DNA from: a virus
Reading direction: 5' to 3' (one strand)
DNA: 64,000 nucleotides
Virus record (IMG/VR): IMGVR_UViG_3300032288_003949
Span: 16,926-80,925 of that record
Part shown: piece after piece, positions 46,780 through 54,203 of the stretch
Layout of the letters: the number at the start of each line of letters is the position of its first letter
Position numbering within the stretch: position 1 is the first letter of the stretch
The notes under the pieces: generated by a model
Told to the model about the DNA's origin: nothing
Databases searched by the model: none
The model's input: the letters and a program-made list of their open reading frames with translations, nothing else
Position numbers and translations under genes: made by a program

Positions 46780-47340
46780 TCAGCCGCTGCATCCCCATCC
46801 CCAGCCGACGCTGTTCCACAGGTTCTGGGCCACGCGCATCTGCTCGCGCCACGGCGCATCTCCTGCGTTGTCGTGCTTTGAGATGTAGCGACCGTTTGCC
46901 TTGCGGCGGAATGCATCCCAGCTCGTCGTGTAGAAACCGAGGCCACCTTCGTAGGTCGGGCCTTGGACTCGCCAATTGACTCCGCCGTAGCCGCTTCCAG
47001 GCTGCTCGCATCGGCCTACCCGAAGCCACACATCGTGGTTCGGGGGCAGGAGCATGCGGTGCGCCTTCTTCCACTGCTGCCGCATCTCAGCTCTTGCCTT
47101 CGGCGTTTCAGCGCAGCGCATCATGTGGCGGTGCTTTGCCTTCGCCGGTTGCCGGATCTTGTAGCGATTCCAGAGCTTCTTGCTCCAGCGGTTGTGCTCG
47201 GCGCTTCCGTGCTGATGCACATGGCCGTCGCATTCCCGCTGTTCTGGGGTTGTCGGCTCGGTGGTCGGCAGGGCTATCCCTGTCGGCACCAAGACCAGCA
47301 GTCCGACGACTGCGTATGTCGCTAGAGACCGCATGCCCAT
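46780..47340 (-). CDS. Exported Rpf-like transglycosylase
   Basis: A 186-residue protein from ATG 47340 (or ATG 47334). Signal peptide: MRSLATYAVVGLLVLVPTGI followed by ALPTTEP. A His/Lys-rich linker follows, then a transglycosylase/Rpf-like domain: WLRVGRCEQPGSGYGGVNWR, EGGLGFYTTSWDAF and MRVAQNLWNSVGWGWGCSG, with the catalytic-type Glu in RCE and the closing GCS. Rpf-like enzymes cleave peptidoglycan glycan strands and are typical of Actinomycetota. Overlaps the upstream lytic gene by 19 bases. The same frame continues to 48108, but that part is a shadow. Confidence 0.78.
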   Translation of the reverse strand: MGMRSLATYAVVGLLVLVPTGIALPTTEPTTPEQRECDGHVHQHGSAEHNRWSKKLWNRYKIRQPAKAKHRHMMRCAETPKARAEMRQQWKKAHRMLLPPNHDVWLRVGRCEQPGSGYGGVNWRVQGPTYEGGLGFYTTSWDAFRRKANGRYISKHDNAGDAPWREQMRVAQNLWNSVGWGWGCSG

Positions 47341-47987
47341 GAGGTGGTCGGCCCGTGTCCTGACACGGCGCGTTGACCTACTCGGATGGCTGCCCATGCG
47401 TGGTAGGCACTGGGGTAGCGTGGGAGCTTGCCCTTGAGCACCTTTACCCGCGTGACACGGACTTTCCTGATCGTGCGCGAGGTCCACTTGCCATCGCTCC
47501 ACTGCGTCCAGCGCTGGACTGCCCGCTTCGGGTTCCGCTTGACCTTCAGCGTCACCTTGCGCGGCGTTCCAGGCCACATCGATCCCCAGATGCTGCCGAA
47601 TTGCAGTAGGCCAGCGTATTGGCCGTTCGATGCCGACCAGCTGTAGCCGGACTCGCATGCGACTCGGTTGCCGAGGTGGGGGCCGCCCCACTTCCGCTGC
47701 TCCGCTTCTAGGATGATGTGGACCTGTGCGACCGAGGGCGTTGCCCACGGATCCCACTTCGTGTTCACGCTTCGCCGGAACGGTATCGGGCGAGTCACCT
47801 TCGACCCAACCGCTACTGGCTTCGCGCATCCGTAGTGCTGTTCGATTCCGCGTGTCTGCGGGCAGCGGTCGCTTGCGTCGGCAATGCCATCGCTGTCTGC
47901 GTCTTCTGGAATCACTGCTGCTGCTGCTATGGCCCCGCCCATGAGAAATGCTGTTATGAGCACGGTCATGAATGTCCTGCGATACAT
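47322..47987 (-). CDS. Exported lysozyme-like protein with calcium-binding repeat
   Basis: A 221-residue protein with a signal peptide (MYRRTFMTVLITAFLMGGAI and AAAAVIPED). Next is a thrombospondin-3-like Asp repeat (DADSDGIADASDRCPQTRG), then a lysozyme/transglycosylase-like domain (RKWGGPHLGNRVACESGYSW, NGQYAGLLQFGSIWGSMW; catalytic Glu likely in ACESGYSW, cf. CESGG of Rpf) and a basic tail ending GHGPTTSWACGL. AAAGGAGAACGAG precedes the ATG. It and the 46780 gene form a two-gene operon behind a roughly 290-base leader. Confidence 0.78.
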   Translation of the reverse strand: MYRRTFMTVLITAFLMGGAIAAAAVIPEDADSDGIADASDRCPQTRGIEQHYGCAKPVAVGSKVTRPIPFRRSVNTKWDPWATPSVAQVHIILEAEQRKWGGPHLGNRVACESGYSWSASNGQYAGLLQFGSIWGSMWPGTPRKVTLKVKRNPKRAVQRWTQWSDGKWTSRTIRKVRVTRVKVLKGKLPRYPSAYHAWAAIRVGQRAVSGHGPTTSWACGL

Positions 47988-48282
47988 CTCGTTCTCCTTT
48001 GTCTCGGTTCAGCCCGACCCACGCAGCAATCGCCTTGGGGCGTTTAGTGGCGATGCACTTCCTACGGGACTTCGGTAACCGAGGCGAGGCTTCTTCCAAC
48101 GGTGTCACCTACCTTGCGGGGCAGGGTGAACGGGGTTCGGACGAGCGCTGGCGGCAGATTTAATCGTCAAGCTGTCTGCCTTACCCGCATGCTTTTCACG
48201 GGGAGACGCAGGCTTCGGATGGCGCGGGTCAATGGTTGACGGCGGTATCGACCTCCTTGGTGGACATCGGTGAAATCATATC
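47988..48282 (-). promoter_or_regulatory. Promoter and long 5' leader of the transglycosylase operon
   Basis: The minus strand has an extended -10, TGATATGAT (48282-48274), then about 280 bases before the lytic gene. A 12-codon frame starts almost at once (ATGTCCACCAAGGAG...TGA). Later there are possible stems such as CTGCCGCC/GGCGGCAG-type and GCCTCGCCTCGGTTACCGA. I could not match it to a known riboswitch: it lacks the conserved blocks of the c-di-AMP, cobalamin and TPP classes. In actinomycetes, wall-hydrolase genes are often under riboswitches, so a regulatory leader is plausible. Confidence 0.5.
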
Positions 48283-48287
48283 AGTTG

Positions 48288-48575
48288 CTAGTTGCTCCAA
48301 TCGAAATTTCGGCCTTCGGCGAGTGCTTCACGCGATTCAGCGGTGAGCTTGCGGATCGTGGCGTGATCGGACTTTTCTCGGACTTCTGCGAGGGCTTCGA
48401 CTTCCGATCTGAGCCAGACTTTCGTAGCTCTCAGCTTGGCGATGGGCTCTGGCATGATGCCGTTCTTGACATAGCGAGCGATGCGGGTGCGCTCCACGCC
48501 GAGGATATCGGCTGCTTCTGCGGCCCCTACGAGGTCGCCTGATTCTTCAGGAGTTCTCCTTACTTCTGCCTTCAT
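48288..48575 (-). CDS. MerR/excisionase-type helix-turn-helix protein
   Basis: A 95-residue protein. DLVGAAEAADILGVERTRIA, RYVKNGIMPEPIAKL and ATKVWLRSEVEALAEV form the HTH-plus-wing pattern of excisionase/AlpA/MerR-like DNA-binding domains. The C-terminal helix (TIRKLTAESREALAEGRNF) may dimerise. Target unknown; last gene of the long replication operon, overlapping the previous one by 4 bases. Confidence 0.78.
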   Translation of the reverse strand: MKAEVRRTPEESGDLVGAAEAADILGVERTRIARYVKNGIMPEPIAKLRATKVWLRSEVEALAEVREKSDHATIRKLTAESREALAEGRNFDWSN

Positions 48576-48793
48576 GTTTTCCTTTCGTTGAAGAGTTCGT
48601 CGATTATGGCCGTGTCGACCAGCAGTTCCGGCTCGGTAGGCTGTTTCTCTGCCAGCCGCAGGTACTGCTGCCGCGCTTGCCGACGCTGAAGGTTCCGTTT
48701 CCGCCTGTCTCGCTCATGGTGCATTCCGGCAATCAGGCCAAAGCCGGTTGCGACCAAGAAGGTGATCGTGGCGAATATCAGGATGAAGGTCAT
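48572..48793 (-). CDS. Small membrane-anchored protein
   Basis: A 73-residue protein: one N-terminal membrane helix (MTFILIFATITFLVATGFGL) then a basic, charged tail (RDRRKRNLQRRQARQQYLRL) expected in the cytoplasm, and an acidic end. Coupled to neighbours at both ends by overlaps. Function unknown. Confidence 0.7.
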   Translation of the reverse strand: MTFILIFATITFLVATGFGLIAGMHHERDRRKRNLQRRQARQQYLRLAEKQPTEPELLVDTAIIDELFNERKT

Positions 48794-49200
48794 GTCGCTC
48801 GGTAGACTCCTGGAGCTACGCGCTGGACGGACTCGCCCGTCTGCCTTGCGAGCGCTGCTGCTATCGTGCGGTCTGGTGTTGCGCCATCGGTTTCCAAGCC
48901 GTTTTCCATGAGCTGGCGGGCGATCTCCTGATAGTGCATCGGCTGTTGCGTCTGTCGCAGCAGCGCGACTGCCTTGTCACCTATGGTCGGCTCCTTGGGC
49001 TTCGCGGGCTTCGGGTCTGCGGTGCCGTCCCATGTGCGGTTCTCGCCGACTGCGTCGCGGAGCTTCCGCGCTGACCAGTCTCGCCAGTCATCTGGGAGTT
49101 CGTCAAGTCGTCGGAGTTCGATCGGTTCAAGTTCTGCGTTCTCGCTGAGTTGCATGGTGCGGAGTTTCTCGCGCCTTTCGGTTGAGTGCTGCCACTTCAT
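48790..49200 (-). CDS. HARE-HTH domain protein (second copy)
   Basis: A 136-residue protein. The C-terminal half is a HARE-HTH winged helix: IGDKAVALLRQTQQPMHYQE, IARQLMENGLETDGATPDRT, IAAALARQTGESVQRVAPGV, YRAT. The N-terminal half is charged and may contact other proteins (ELEPIELRRLDELPDDWRDW). It relates to the protein at 23210 at domain level. HARE-HTH domains are proposed to recognise DNA modification state. Confidence 0.75.
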   Translation of the reverse strand: MKWQHSTERREKLRTMQLSENAELEPIELRRLDELPDDWRDWSARKLRDAVGENRTWDGTADPKPAKPKEPTIGDKAVALLRQTQQPMHYQEIARQLMENGLETDGATPDRTIAAALARQTGESVQRVAPGVYRAT

Positions 49201-49240
49201 CTGGTCACGCTACCCATCGTAGCACTTCGCGGGGCGTTAA

Positions 49241-49717
49241 TCAGAGGGAAAGCTGGTCGGCGCTGATCGGCGCTTCTTCCAGCGGCTGCAGGCTGACGCG
49301 TGTCTCTGGGATTTCGTCGCCTATCGCATACCGCTTTATAGCTCGCAATTCGGCTATCTGCGAGTCGTCGTCGTAGGCGACTGTGTTCAGCGCGTCCTGC
49401 ACGATCTTGACCAGATTGTCGATGTCTCCGCCAAATTTTCCGCGCCCAGGTCTTGCCAAGGCGTATTTCTCCTTTATCGCGTTCTGTTTCTCCGCGTCCT
49501 TGAAGTGCGACTTCGGTCGTGGGAAGATGAATTCGCACTCCAGCGCGAGTGGGCCTTCCAGCAGTCCATGTCCCGCTGCCTGCCACAGCAGCGCGATCTC
49601 GCCCATCTTGGCTTCCCGATCTGGCGCGGTGAAGTAGTGCGGTTTCCCGCCACGAAAGTTCGCTTTGGCGCGGGCCCAGGTCATGGGCTTTCCAGGGATT
49701 ACGATGTTGGCGCTCAC
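49241..49717 (-). CDS. rusA: RusA-like Holliday junction resolvase
   Basis: A 158-residue enzyme from GTG 49717. It has the RusA core: IPGKPMTWARAKANFRGGKP at the start, then RPGRGKFGGDIDNLVKIVQD with the acidic pair in GDIDNL and the conserved Lys, ALNTVAYDDDSQIAELRAIK with the third Asp. It resolves four-way junctions formed in recombination and packaging. It lies in the replication/recombination operon with RecT and a RecB-like exonuclease. Confidence 0.88.
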   Translation of the reverse strand: MSANIVIPGKPMTWARAKANFRGGKPHYFTAPDREAKMGEIALLWQAAGHGLLEGPLALECEFIFPRPKSHFKDAEKQNAIKEKYALARPGRGKFGGDIDNLVKIVQDALNTVAYDDDSQIAELRAIKRYAIGDEIPETRVSLQPLEEAPISADQLSL

Positions 49718-49743
49718 ATCTATAGCGTGACACGCCTAGGTTG

Positions 49744-50223
49744 CTAACTTCCATTCGGTTTCTCCGGTCGTTCGTCGGCGAGCTTTGTGCCGTAGCGGTC
49801 ATCGGTGCCGAGTTCTTCCTGCTGGAAGGTCCAGAGCGTCAGGGCATGCCACGCTGCGTGGAGCAGGTGGTGTTTTCCGCTCTCGCTGTCGATGTCTTCG
49901 CCGCTCTGCCACAGGTTCAGGTGTCGCTGCATCGCTCCGTAGGCGAGCGACCAGTCGTATCCACGCAGGTAGTTGTAGTCGTCGTATTTCTCAGCGCCGC
50001 GAGCGTAGATCTCGCTCAGTGCCATCAGCGCTTTCGGCGGTAGCAGTTCCATGCGTTGCTCTTTCCGGCCCTTCTGTCCACCTGTGGAGCTGGTGATCCG
50101 TTTCTCTGGCACTGAGGGTATCCCTTCGTGTCTACCTAGCTTCTGTCGTCGCCTGTATATCGAGGTGCGCGGACCTATTTTGCTAGAGGCGCTTTCGAAT
50201 GCGTTCGGGCCGTGCTCTCTCAT
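49744..50223 (-). CDS. DUF5664 / dATP-dGTP diphosphohydrolase-like protein
   Basis: A 159-residue protein. TSSTGGQKGRKEQRMELLPP, KALMALSEIYARGAEKYDDY, GYDWSLAYGAMQRHLNLWQS, SGKHHLLHAAWHALTLWTFQ match the DUF5664 / dGTP-diphosphohydrolase N-terminal family (MazZ-related), an all-alpha NTP pyrophosphatase fold. Enzymes of this group adjust dATP/dGTP pools. No PurZ or other base-Z gene is visible here, so base replacement is not implied. Its ATG overlaps the previous stop. Confidence 0.75.
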   Translation of the reverse strand: MREHGPNAFESASSKIGPRTSIYRRRQKLGRHEGIPSVPEKRITSSTGGQKGRKEQRMELLPPKALMALSEIYARGAEKYDDYNYLRGYDWSLAYGAMQRHLNLWQSGEDIDSESGKHHLLHAAWHALTLWTFQQEELGTDDRYGTKLADERPEKPNGS

Positions 50224-50456
50224 CCCGCTATGCCGAAGGCGAGGACGAGGAGGAACAGGATGGAGGCGATAGCTGGAAGTGTCCAGTCTTCGTATTCGGT
50301 GTATTTCTCAGGCTGTCTTGCGCAGGGCAGGCAGTGGATGGCCAAGGGGTATGAGATTGCCGCTCTCTCGCCCCTGTGCAGCGTTCTGTGGCACTTTTCG
50401 CACTCGCCAGGGTCATTGACCGTTCCGACGATGTATCCGCTCCAGCGGTCAGACAT
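50220..50456 (-). CDS. Small zinc-finger membrane protein
   Basis: A 78-residue protein with two CxxC pairs (CEKC, CLPC) in a ribbon and a C-terminal membrane helix (LPAIASILFLLVLAFGIAG), so the ribbon would sit on the membrane face. Overlaps both neighbours. Function unknown. Confidence 0.7.
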   Translation of the reverse strand: MSDRWSGYIVGTVNDPGECEKCHRTLHRGERAAISYPLAIHCLPCARQPEKYTEYEDWTLPAIASILFLLVLAFGIAG

Positions 50457-51171
50457 CGCGTCTGCGATCCTCTCCGTCGATCCGTGCTGCCTTCCCGTAT
50501 CCGGCGAGGCGTGAGGCGATGGGCTCTCCGTAGGTCTTCTCCAGCTCGTTGTAGCGCATGTTCGTTGTGACCAGCAGCGCCGTGTCGTTGTTGACGCGCT
50601 CGTCGATGGCTTGGAAGAGGATGTCGCGGGTGAAGTCCGTCGGGTTGACCTTGTCGATGTCGTCCATGACCAGCGCGAGGCGCGGGTTCAGCAGCACTGA
50701 GTTGACTTCGTCCCTAGCGGGGTTCTTGAAGCCCGCTCGGTATTGGGCCAGCATGCGGGCGACCGAGAACCAGCGTAGCGGCTTGCGCTCCAAGTAGCCG
50801 TTGGCTGCGGCTGCGGCTGTCCATGTCTTGCCGACTCCGACAGGGCCCGTCAGGACGAGGCCAGGAAGCTCGCCCTTGCTCCACGCAATGGCGCTTTCGA
50901 TGGCTTCATGATTCTCGGTCGTCATGTCCAGCGCGTCGAAGTTGACGCTTCGGAGCTTCGCGGGCATGCCGCTTTCGATGATCCGCATGCCGTGTTGCTC
51001 TCTCGCTTGGAAGGCAGCTTCTTCGGCTTCTTTCGCCGCAGCTTCTTCTGAGCAGCTCTGGCACAGGACGCTCAGGCCCGCCATCAGGTCGAAGCCAGCT
51101 TTGTTCGGCGGCTTCTCCAGCGTTACTGGCTTTCCGCAGTTGCCGCAGGGTTTGTCGAAGGTTTCTACCAT
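50449..51171 (-). CDS. DnaC-like helicase loader ATPase
   Basis: A 240-residue AAA+ protein. N-terminal zinc site (CGNCGKPVTL ... CQSCSE), then a Walker A LTGPVGVGKTWTAAA (~100), Walker B LALVMDDIDKVN (~150), sensor-1-like TALLVTTNMRY (~195) and end YGEPIASRLAGYG with the sensor-2-like Arg. It resembles DnaC/IstB loaders that place the replicative helicase on DNA. It follows the initiator-like gene (7-base overlap), the usual initiator-loader pair. Confidence 0.85.
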   Translation of the reverse strand: MVETFDKPCGNCGKPVTLEKPPNKAGFDLMAGLSVLCQSCSEEAAAKEAEEAAFQAREQHGMRIIESGMPAKLRSVNFDALDMTTENHEAIESAIAWSKGELPGLVLTGPVGVGKTWTAAAAANGYLERKPLRWFSVARMLAQYRAGFKNPARDEVNSVLLNPRLALVMDDIDKVNPTDFTRDILFQAIDERVNNDTALLVTTNMRYNELEKTYGEPIASRLAGYGKAARIDGEDRRRDV

Positions 51172-51950
51172 GGTGCATCTCCCGCCGAGGTTCGGCGCTC
51201 GTCGGCGAACTTTCGCCCATGGCTCGGACGACTATCTGTAGCAAGACATCTTGGGAAGGCTGCAGGGCTGTAGATGACTCCTACGCTCGCGGGCTTGTCT
51301 TCCCACCACGGATCCGCGCAGGTGCGCCTTACGACTTCTAGGTGTTCTTCGGTTGTCACTTCTGGGTGCTCTCGCATTCGGCTCACTATCCGTTTCAGAT
51401 GTTCGGTCGGTCTTCCCCGCGTTCCCATCAGTTGGAAGCGGGTTCCTGCGGCTTCGTTGAATGTCTGCATGATCTTCTGTGCTGTCTCCCATTCTTCGTC
51501 CGTGAGCTTCAGTTTGTCGATCTGAACCTTCGGCGTTCCAAGCGCTGGCGAGCCAAAGTGTTCTTTATCAGTAGTAGTAGAAACAACATCCTCCTTGTTA
51601 CCTACCTCCACTACTGACGGTTCCTCGGAAACAACGGTTGCCGCCGGTAAAGTTTGCCGCCGGTAAAGTTTTCCGGTGGTCGACGGCATGTTCAGGCGAA
51701 TCATGTCGCTTGTTCGGTGTCCGTTATCCTTGTGCCGCTGTTCTCTGATCAGCAATTCCAAGCTCTCCAGCTTCTTCAGTCTCTCTCTTACGGTTCGCTC
51801 GCTGCGCCCGATCTTCTGTCCGAGGCGTTCTTGGCTTGGCCATGCCTTCCCATCATCGTCGGCGTGGTCAGCGATAGCCATCAGCAACAACTTCTCTCCC
51901 TCGCTCAGGCCGTGTTGCTCCCATGCCCACGCCATTGCCCTGACGCTCAT
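51165..51950 (-). CDS. Replication initiator-like winged-helix protein
   Basis: A 261-residue protein from ATG 51950 (MSVRAMAWAWEQHGLSEGEK). The N-terminal winged helix (LLLMAIADHADDDGKAWPSQ, RLGQKIGRSERTVRERLKKL, ELLIREQRHKDNGHR) is that of phage O/DnaD-type initiators. A variable linker follows, then a C-terminal helical region (WETAQKIMQTFNEAAGTRFQ). It is followed by the helicase-loader gene. The longer frame start at 52286 is rejected because it runs through the HNH gene. Confidence 0.8.
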   Translation of the reverse strand: MSVRAMAWAWEQHGLSEGEKLLLMAIADHADDDGKAWPSQERLGQKIGRSERTVRERLKKLESLELLIREQRHKDNGHRTSDMIRLNMPSTTGKLYRRQTLPAATVVSEEPSVVEVGNKEDVVSTTTDKEHFGSPALGTPKVQIDKLKLTDEEWETAQKIMQTFNEAAGTRFQLMGTRGRPTEHLKRIVSRMREHPEVTTEEHLEVVRRTCADPWWEDKPASVGVIYSPAAFPRCLATDSRPSHGRKFADERRTSAGDAPW

Positions 51951-52348
51951 GAATACTCCGCAATCAACTCGTCTTTTAGACCAAGCTCTTTGGCGAAGTC
52001 CCACGCATCGGCTGGGATGGTAATCAGGGGGATCGGGGTATGTCTCACGGTGTGTTTGTGGTGGCAGGCTTGGCAGAGCACAATGCTGTTTCTCGGATCG
52101 GTGAGCAAGGCCAGTCTCCGCATTTCGGGGAGTTTTCTTTCGACCGAGTAGCGTTTCAAGCGGCGCTGGCTGATGACATGGTGGATTTCCAGCCATGCAT
52201 TCGGGTCCCGCTTCGCTGGTGGACACACCTCGCAGCCCTTCCAAGAGCGACGGAGCTTCTTGGCTTCTCGGTAGTAACGATCCCACGCAGCGCGGCTCGG
52301 CTCTGCGGGCGTGTTGTCTGCCTTTCGGACTCCTGGAGTCTCAGTCAT
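51947..52348 (-). CDS. HNH endonuclease
   Basis: A 133-residue protein with the HNH core: CEVCPPAKRD, LEIHHVISQRRL (the HH), then DPRNSIVLCQACHHKHTVRH (N and final H with the second CxxC). A typical phage HNH nuclease, of a kind often carried in replication regions. Coupled to the initiator gene by an ATGA overlap. Role: nicking or homing; undetermined. Confidence 0.85.
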   Translation of the reverse strand: MTETPGVRKADNTPAEPSRAAWDRYYREAKKLRRSWKGCEVCPPAKRDPNAWLEIHHVISQRRLKRYSVERKLPEMRRLALLTDPRNSIVLCQACHHKHTVRHTPIPLITIPADAWDFAKELGLKDELIAEYS

Positions 52349-52994
52349 GGCATCTCACGCACCAATATCTGCCGGTGTCGTCTGGGATACTGGCGGTGTC
52401 GGTTCCGCAACCTGCACACGGGATCGCTTCGCCGCCTATCCACATTTCCCTTCCCATCGCATCGATTACTACGCTGGCGGGAACGAAGAGCGCGGCGCTT
52501 TCCCATTGTCCGTTGTTGGAGCTTTCGTAGAAGTAGCTCCCCTTCTTGCCGTAGCGATCTAGCCACTGCTCGCCGTTCGCTAGGAAGGCTGCTCGGAGGC
52601 TCTGGAAGGGCATCAGGAAGGCTCTGGGCGTGTCATCTGGGTGGAAGGTGAAGAGGACATACTCCGTGAGCTTCGCTGGGTCTAGCGTCCAACCGATCTT
52701 TCCCTCGCCGTGTCCCTTCGTGCTGTCTGGGACTACGGAGTAGCGTTCCAAGGCGAGCTCTGGCTCGCTGTATTTCCAGTATTTCGACGCTCCGCGCTTG
52801 CGATATTTCGCGTCGACTGGGACATCGCGTCCGTTGCGGAGCTTGGCGAGGTAGTCGATTCCCGCTAGGTCATCTTCTTTCGTGGACTGCCGAGCGCTCT
52901 CGCAGTGGGGCAGCAGTTGTTGTATCGCCCAAATGTCGTAGTCTGCTCGGCGATGCGAGCGGGCCAGTTCGACAGCGAAGGCGTAGTCGCTCAT
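52341..52994 (-). CDS. PD-(D/E)XK nuclease-like protein
   Basis: A 217-residue protein from ATG 52994, overlapping the methyltransferase stop (ATGA). DYDIWAIQQLLPHCESARQS, then DDLAGIDYLAKLRNGRDVPV, DAKYRKRGASKYW place an Asp and a D-A-K in the spacing of a PD-(D/E)XK nuclease core. The C-terminus is a zinc ribbon (CAGCGT ... CVRCHD). It lies directly downstream of an MT-A70 methyltransferase, so the pair could be a restriction-modification-like or DNA-processing module. Confidence 0.65.
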   Translation of the reverse strand: MSDYAFAVELARSHRRADYDIWAIQQLLPHCESARQSTKEDDLAGIDYLAKLRNGRDVPVDAKYRKRGASKYWKYSEPELALERYSVVPDSTKGHGEGKIGWTLDPAKLTEYVLFTFHPDDTPRAFLMPFQSLRAAFLANGEQWLDRYGKKGSYFYESSNNGQWESAALFVPASVVIDAMGREMWIGGEAIPCAGCGTDTASIPDDTGRYWCVRCHD

Positions 52995-54016
52995 TCTGGC
53001 GGCTGGACGCCGTCCTCTCCCCATGTATACCAGCCGCCTCTTGGCTTGCGAGCGAACATGTCGATGCGCGGGCCAGGACTGCAGGTTTCGATGAGGTCGT
53101 AGAACTCATCCGGCTTCTCGCTGTGGCGCTTTCCTCTCGGTGCCTCAAACCAAGTTCCGACATCTGCGCGGTCAAGCTGGAGGGAGCCGCGTACTCCGAA
53201 GAGCACATGCTCGGTGTTGTTGCGGTAGTAGTTGCCGACTCCGATGCTCGGCTTTACCCATGTGATCGCTGTGATGTAGCGGAAGCCCCACGCTTCCATC
53301 AGGTCGAAGCCTTTCGGCAGCGAGCGGTTTGTGATCCAGAGGTAGAGATGGGCGTTCTCCGCAGCGAGATGTGGCACCTCTAGATCGCGGATGGCTTCGT
53401 AGGGCATGGTGGCGTAGGTCGGCTTCGTTCGGCCAAACTGGTTCTGGTCGCCTTCGTCGCCGTGATCCCAAGGTGGGTCTATGACGAGTGTTGAGAAGAT
53501 GCCGCCTTCCTTTATGGCGGCCTTCAGTGATGGTGCCTTCTCGATTTTCCGCTCGTTTTCTTTCCGTTCTTGGCCTTGTGCTAGCGCCTTGGCCAGCCGC
53601 AGGAGGTCACGCTCGCTGGGGCCCTCTTTCACTGCATTCTCAAAGTTCTTCTCTGGGATCTCGGCGATTTTCTGCCATTTACTTGACTGATCGCGGGTAA
53701 TGCCGAGGTCGGGCAGCGAAGTATTGTCGTGTTGGACGACCTTTTTCGGCCTGCCTGCCTTGACCGTGTCTTTTAGGATTTCTCCGGCCTTCCGCTCCGC
53801 TCGGAGGCGAATCTCGTTGCATCGCTTCTGTAGGATCCCGCCGTATTCGACTCGCTTTGCATATGTTTCCAGCGCCTCCGCCTTGTCTCTGATCTCTTTC
53901 ACTTGGCGAACGGTTGTAGCTTCTTCGATGGCAGCTTGCGCTCGGTCAAGCAGCGCGAGTTCTCTTGCCTGCTGCTGGCGCTCCAGTTTCGTAAGGCTTT
54001 CGATGCTATGAGGCAT
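52991..54016 (-). CDS. MT-A70 family N6-adenine methyltransferase
   Basis: A 341-residue protein. The C-terminal methyltransferase has TLVIDPPWDHGDEG (DPPW), then YATMPYEAIRDLEVPHLAAE, AHLYLWITNRSLPKGFDLME, WGFRYITAITWVKPS and EHVLFGVRG. The N-terminal half is helical (RDKAEALETYAKRVEYGGIL, IRLRAERKAGEILKDTVKAG), as in phage ParB/MT-A70-type proteins; it may bind DNA. It methylates adenine in DNA, probably for protection from restriction. Part of the RecT operon. Confidence 0.88.
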   Translation of the reverse strand: MPHSIESLTKLERQQQARELALLDRAQAAIEEATTVRQVKEIRDKAEALETYAKRVEYGGILQKRCNEIRLRAERKAGEILKDTVKAGRPKKVVQHDNTSLPDLGITRDQSSKWQKIAEIPEKNFENAVKEGPSERDLLRLAKALAQGQERKENERKIEKAPSLKAAIKEGGIFSTLVIDPPWDHGDEGDQNQFGRTKPTYATMPYEAIRDLEVPHLAAENAHLYLWITNRSLPKGFDLMEAWGFRYITAITWVKPSIGVGNYYRNNTEHVLFGVRGSLQLDRADVGTWFEAPRGKRHSEKPDEFYDLIETCSPGPRIDMFARKPRGGWYTWGEDGVQPPE

Positions 54017-54203
54017 CTGGGACCTCCTTGGCGGTGACGACCTTGCGGCCTTCCAGTGCCGCTGCGAGTTCCGGTGCCATCTCCGCAGGTATGACGATCT
54101 GAGCGGTCAGGCCGTCTATCGATTCGACTTCCAGCACTTTCACTGGCACCTTCTCGCCTTTCGGCCCCTTCATCTCAGCTTCTGCGACATTTATGCGTGG
54201 CAT
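54006..54203 (-). CDS. Small hypothetical protein
   Basis: A 65-residue protein (MPRINVAEAEMKGPKGEKVP). Beta-strands (VPVKVLEVESIDGLTAQIVI) and a helix (MAPELAAALEG). Start overlaps the last base of the exonuclease gene; its end overlaps the next gene by 11 bases. Function unknown. Confidence 0.65.
   Translation of the reverse strand: MPRINVAEAEMKGPKGEKVPVKVLEVESIDGLTAQIVIPAEMAPELAAALEGRKVVTAKEVPDAS

Noticed and set aside
46780-48108. A 442-residue minus-strand frame
   Set aside because: Its first 255 residues are an out-of-frame copy of the gene at 47322-47987; only the C-terminal Rpf-like part with its own signal peptide is real.
47988-48282. c-di-AMP (ydaO) riboswitch
   Set aside because: The conserved blocks of that class could not be found on the minus strand, so only an unassigned leader is reported.
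49744-50223. Base-Z (diaminopurine) DNA synthesis
   Set aside because: The DUF5664/MazZ-related gene alone is common in phages; no PurZ or matching polymerase gene is present in the window.
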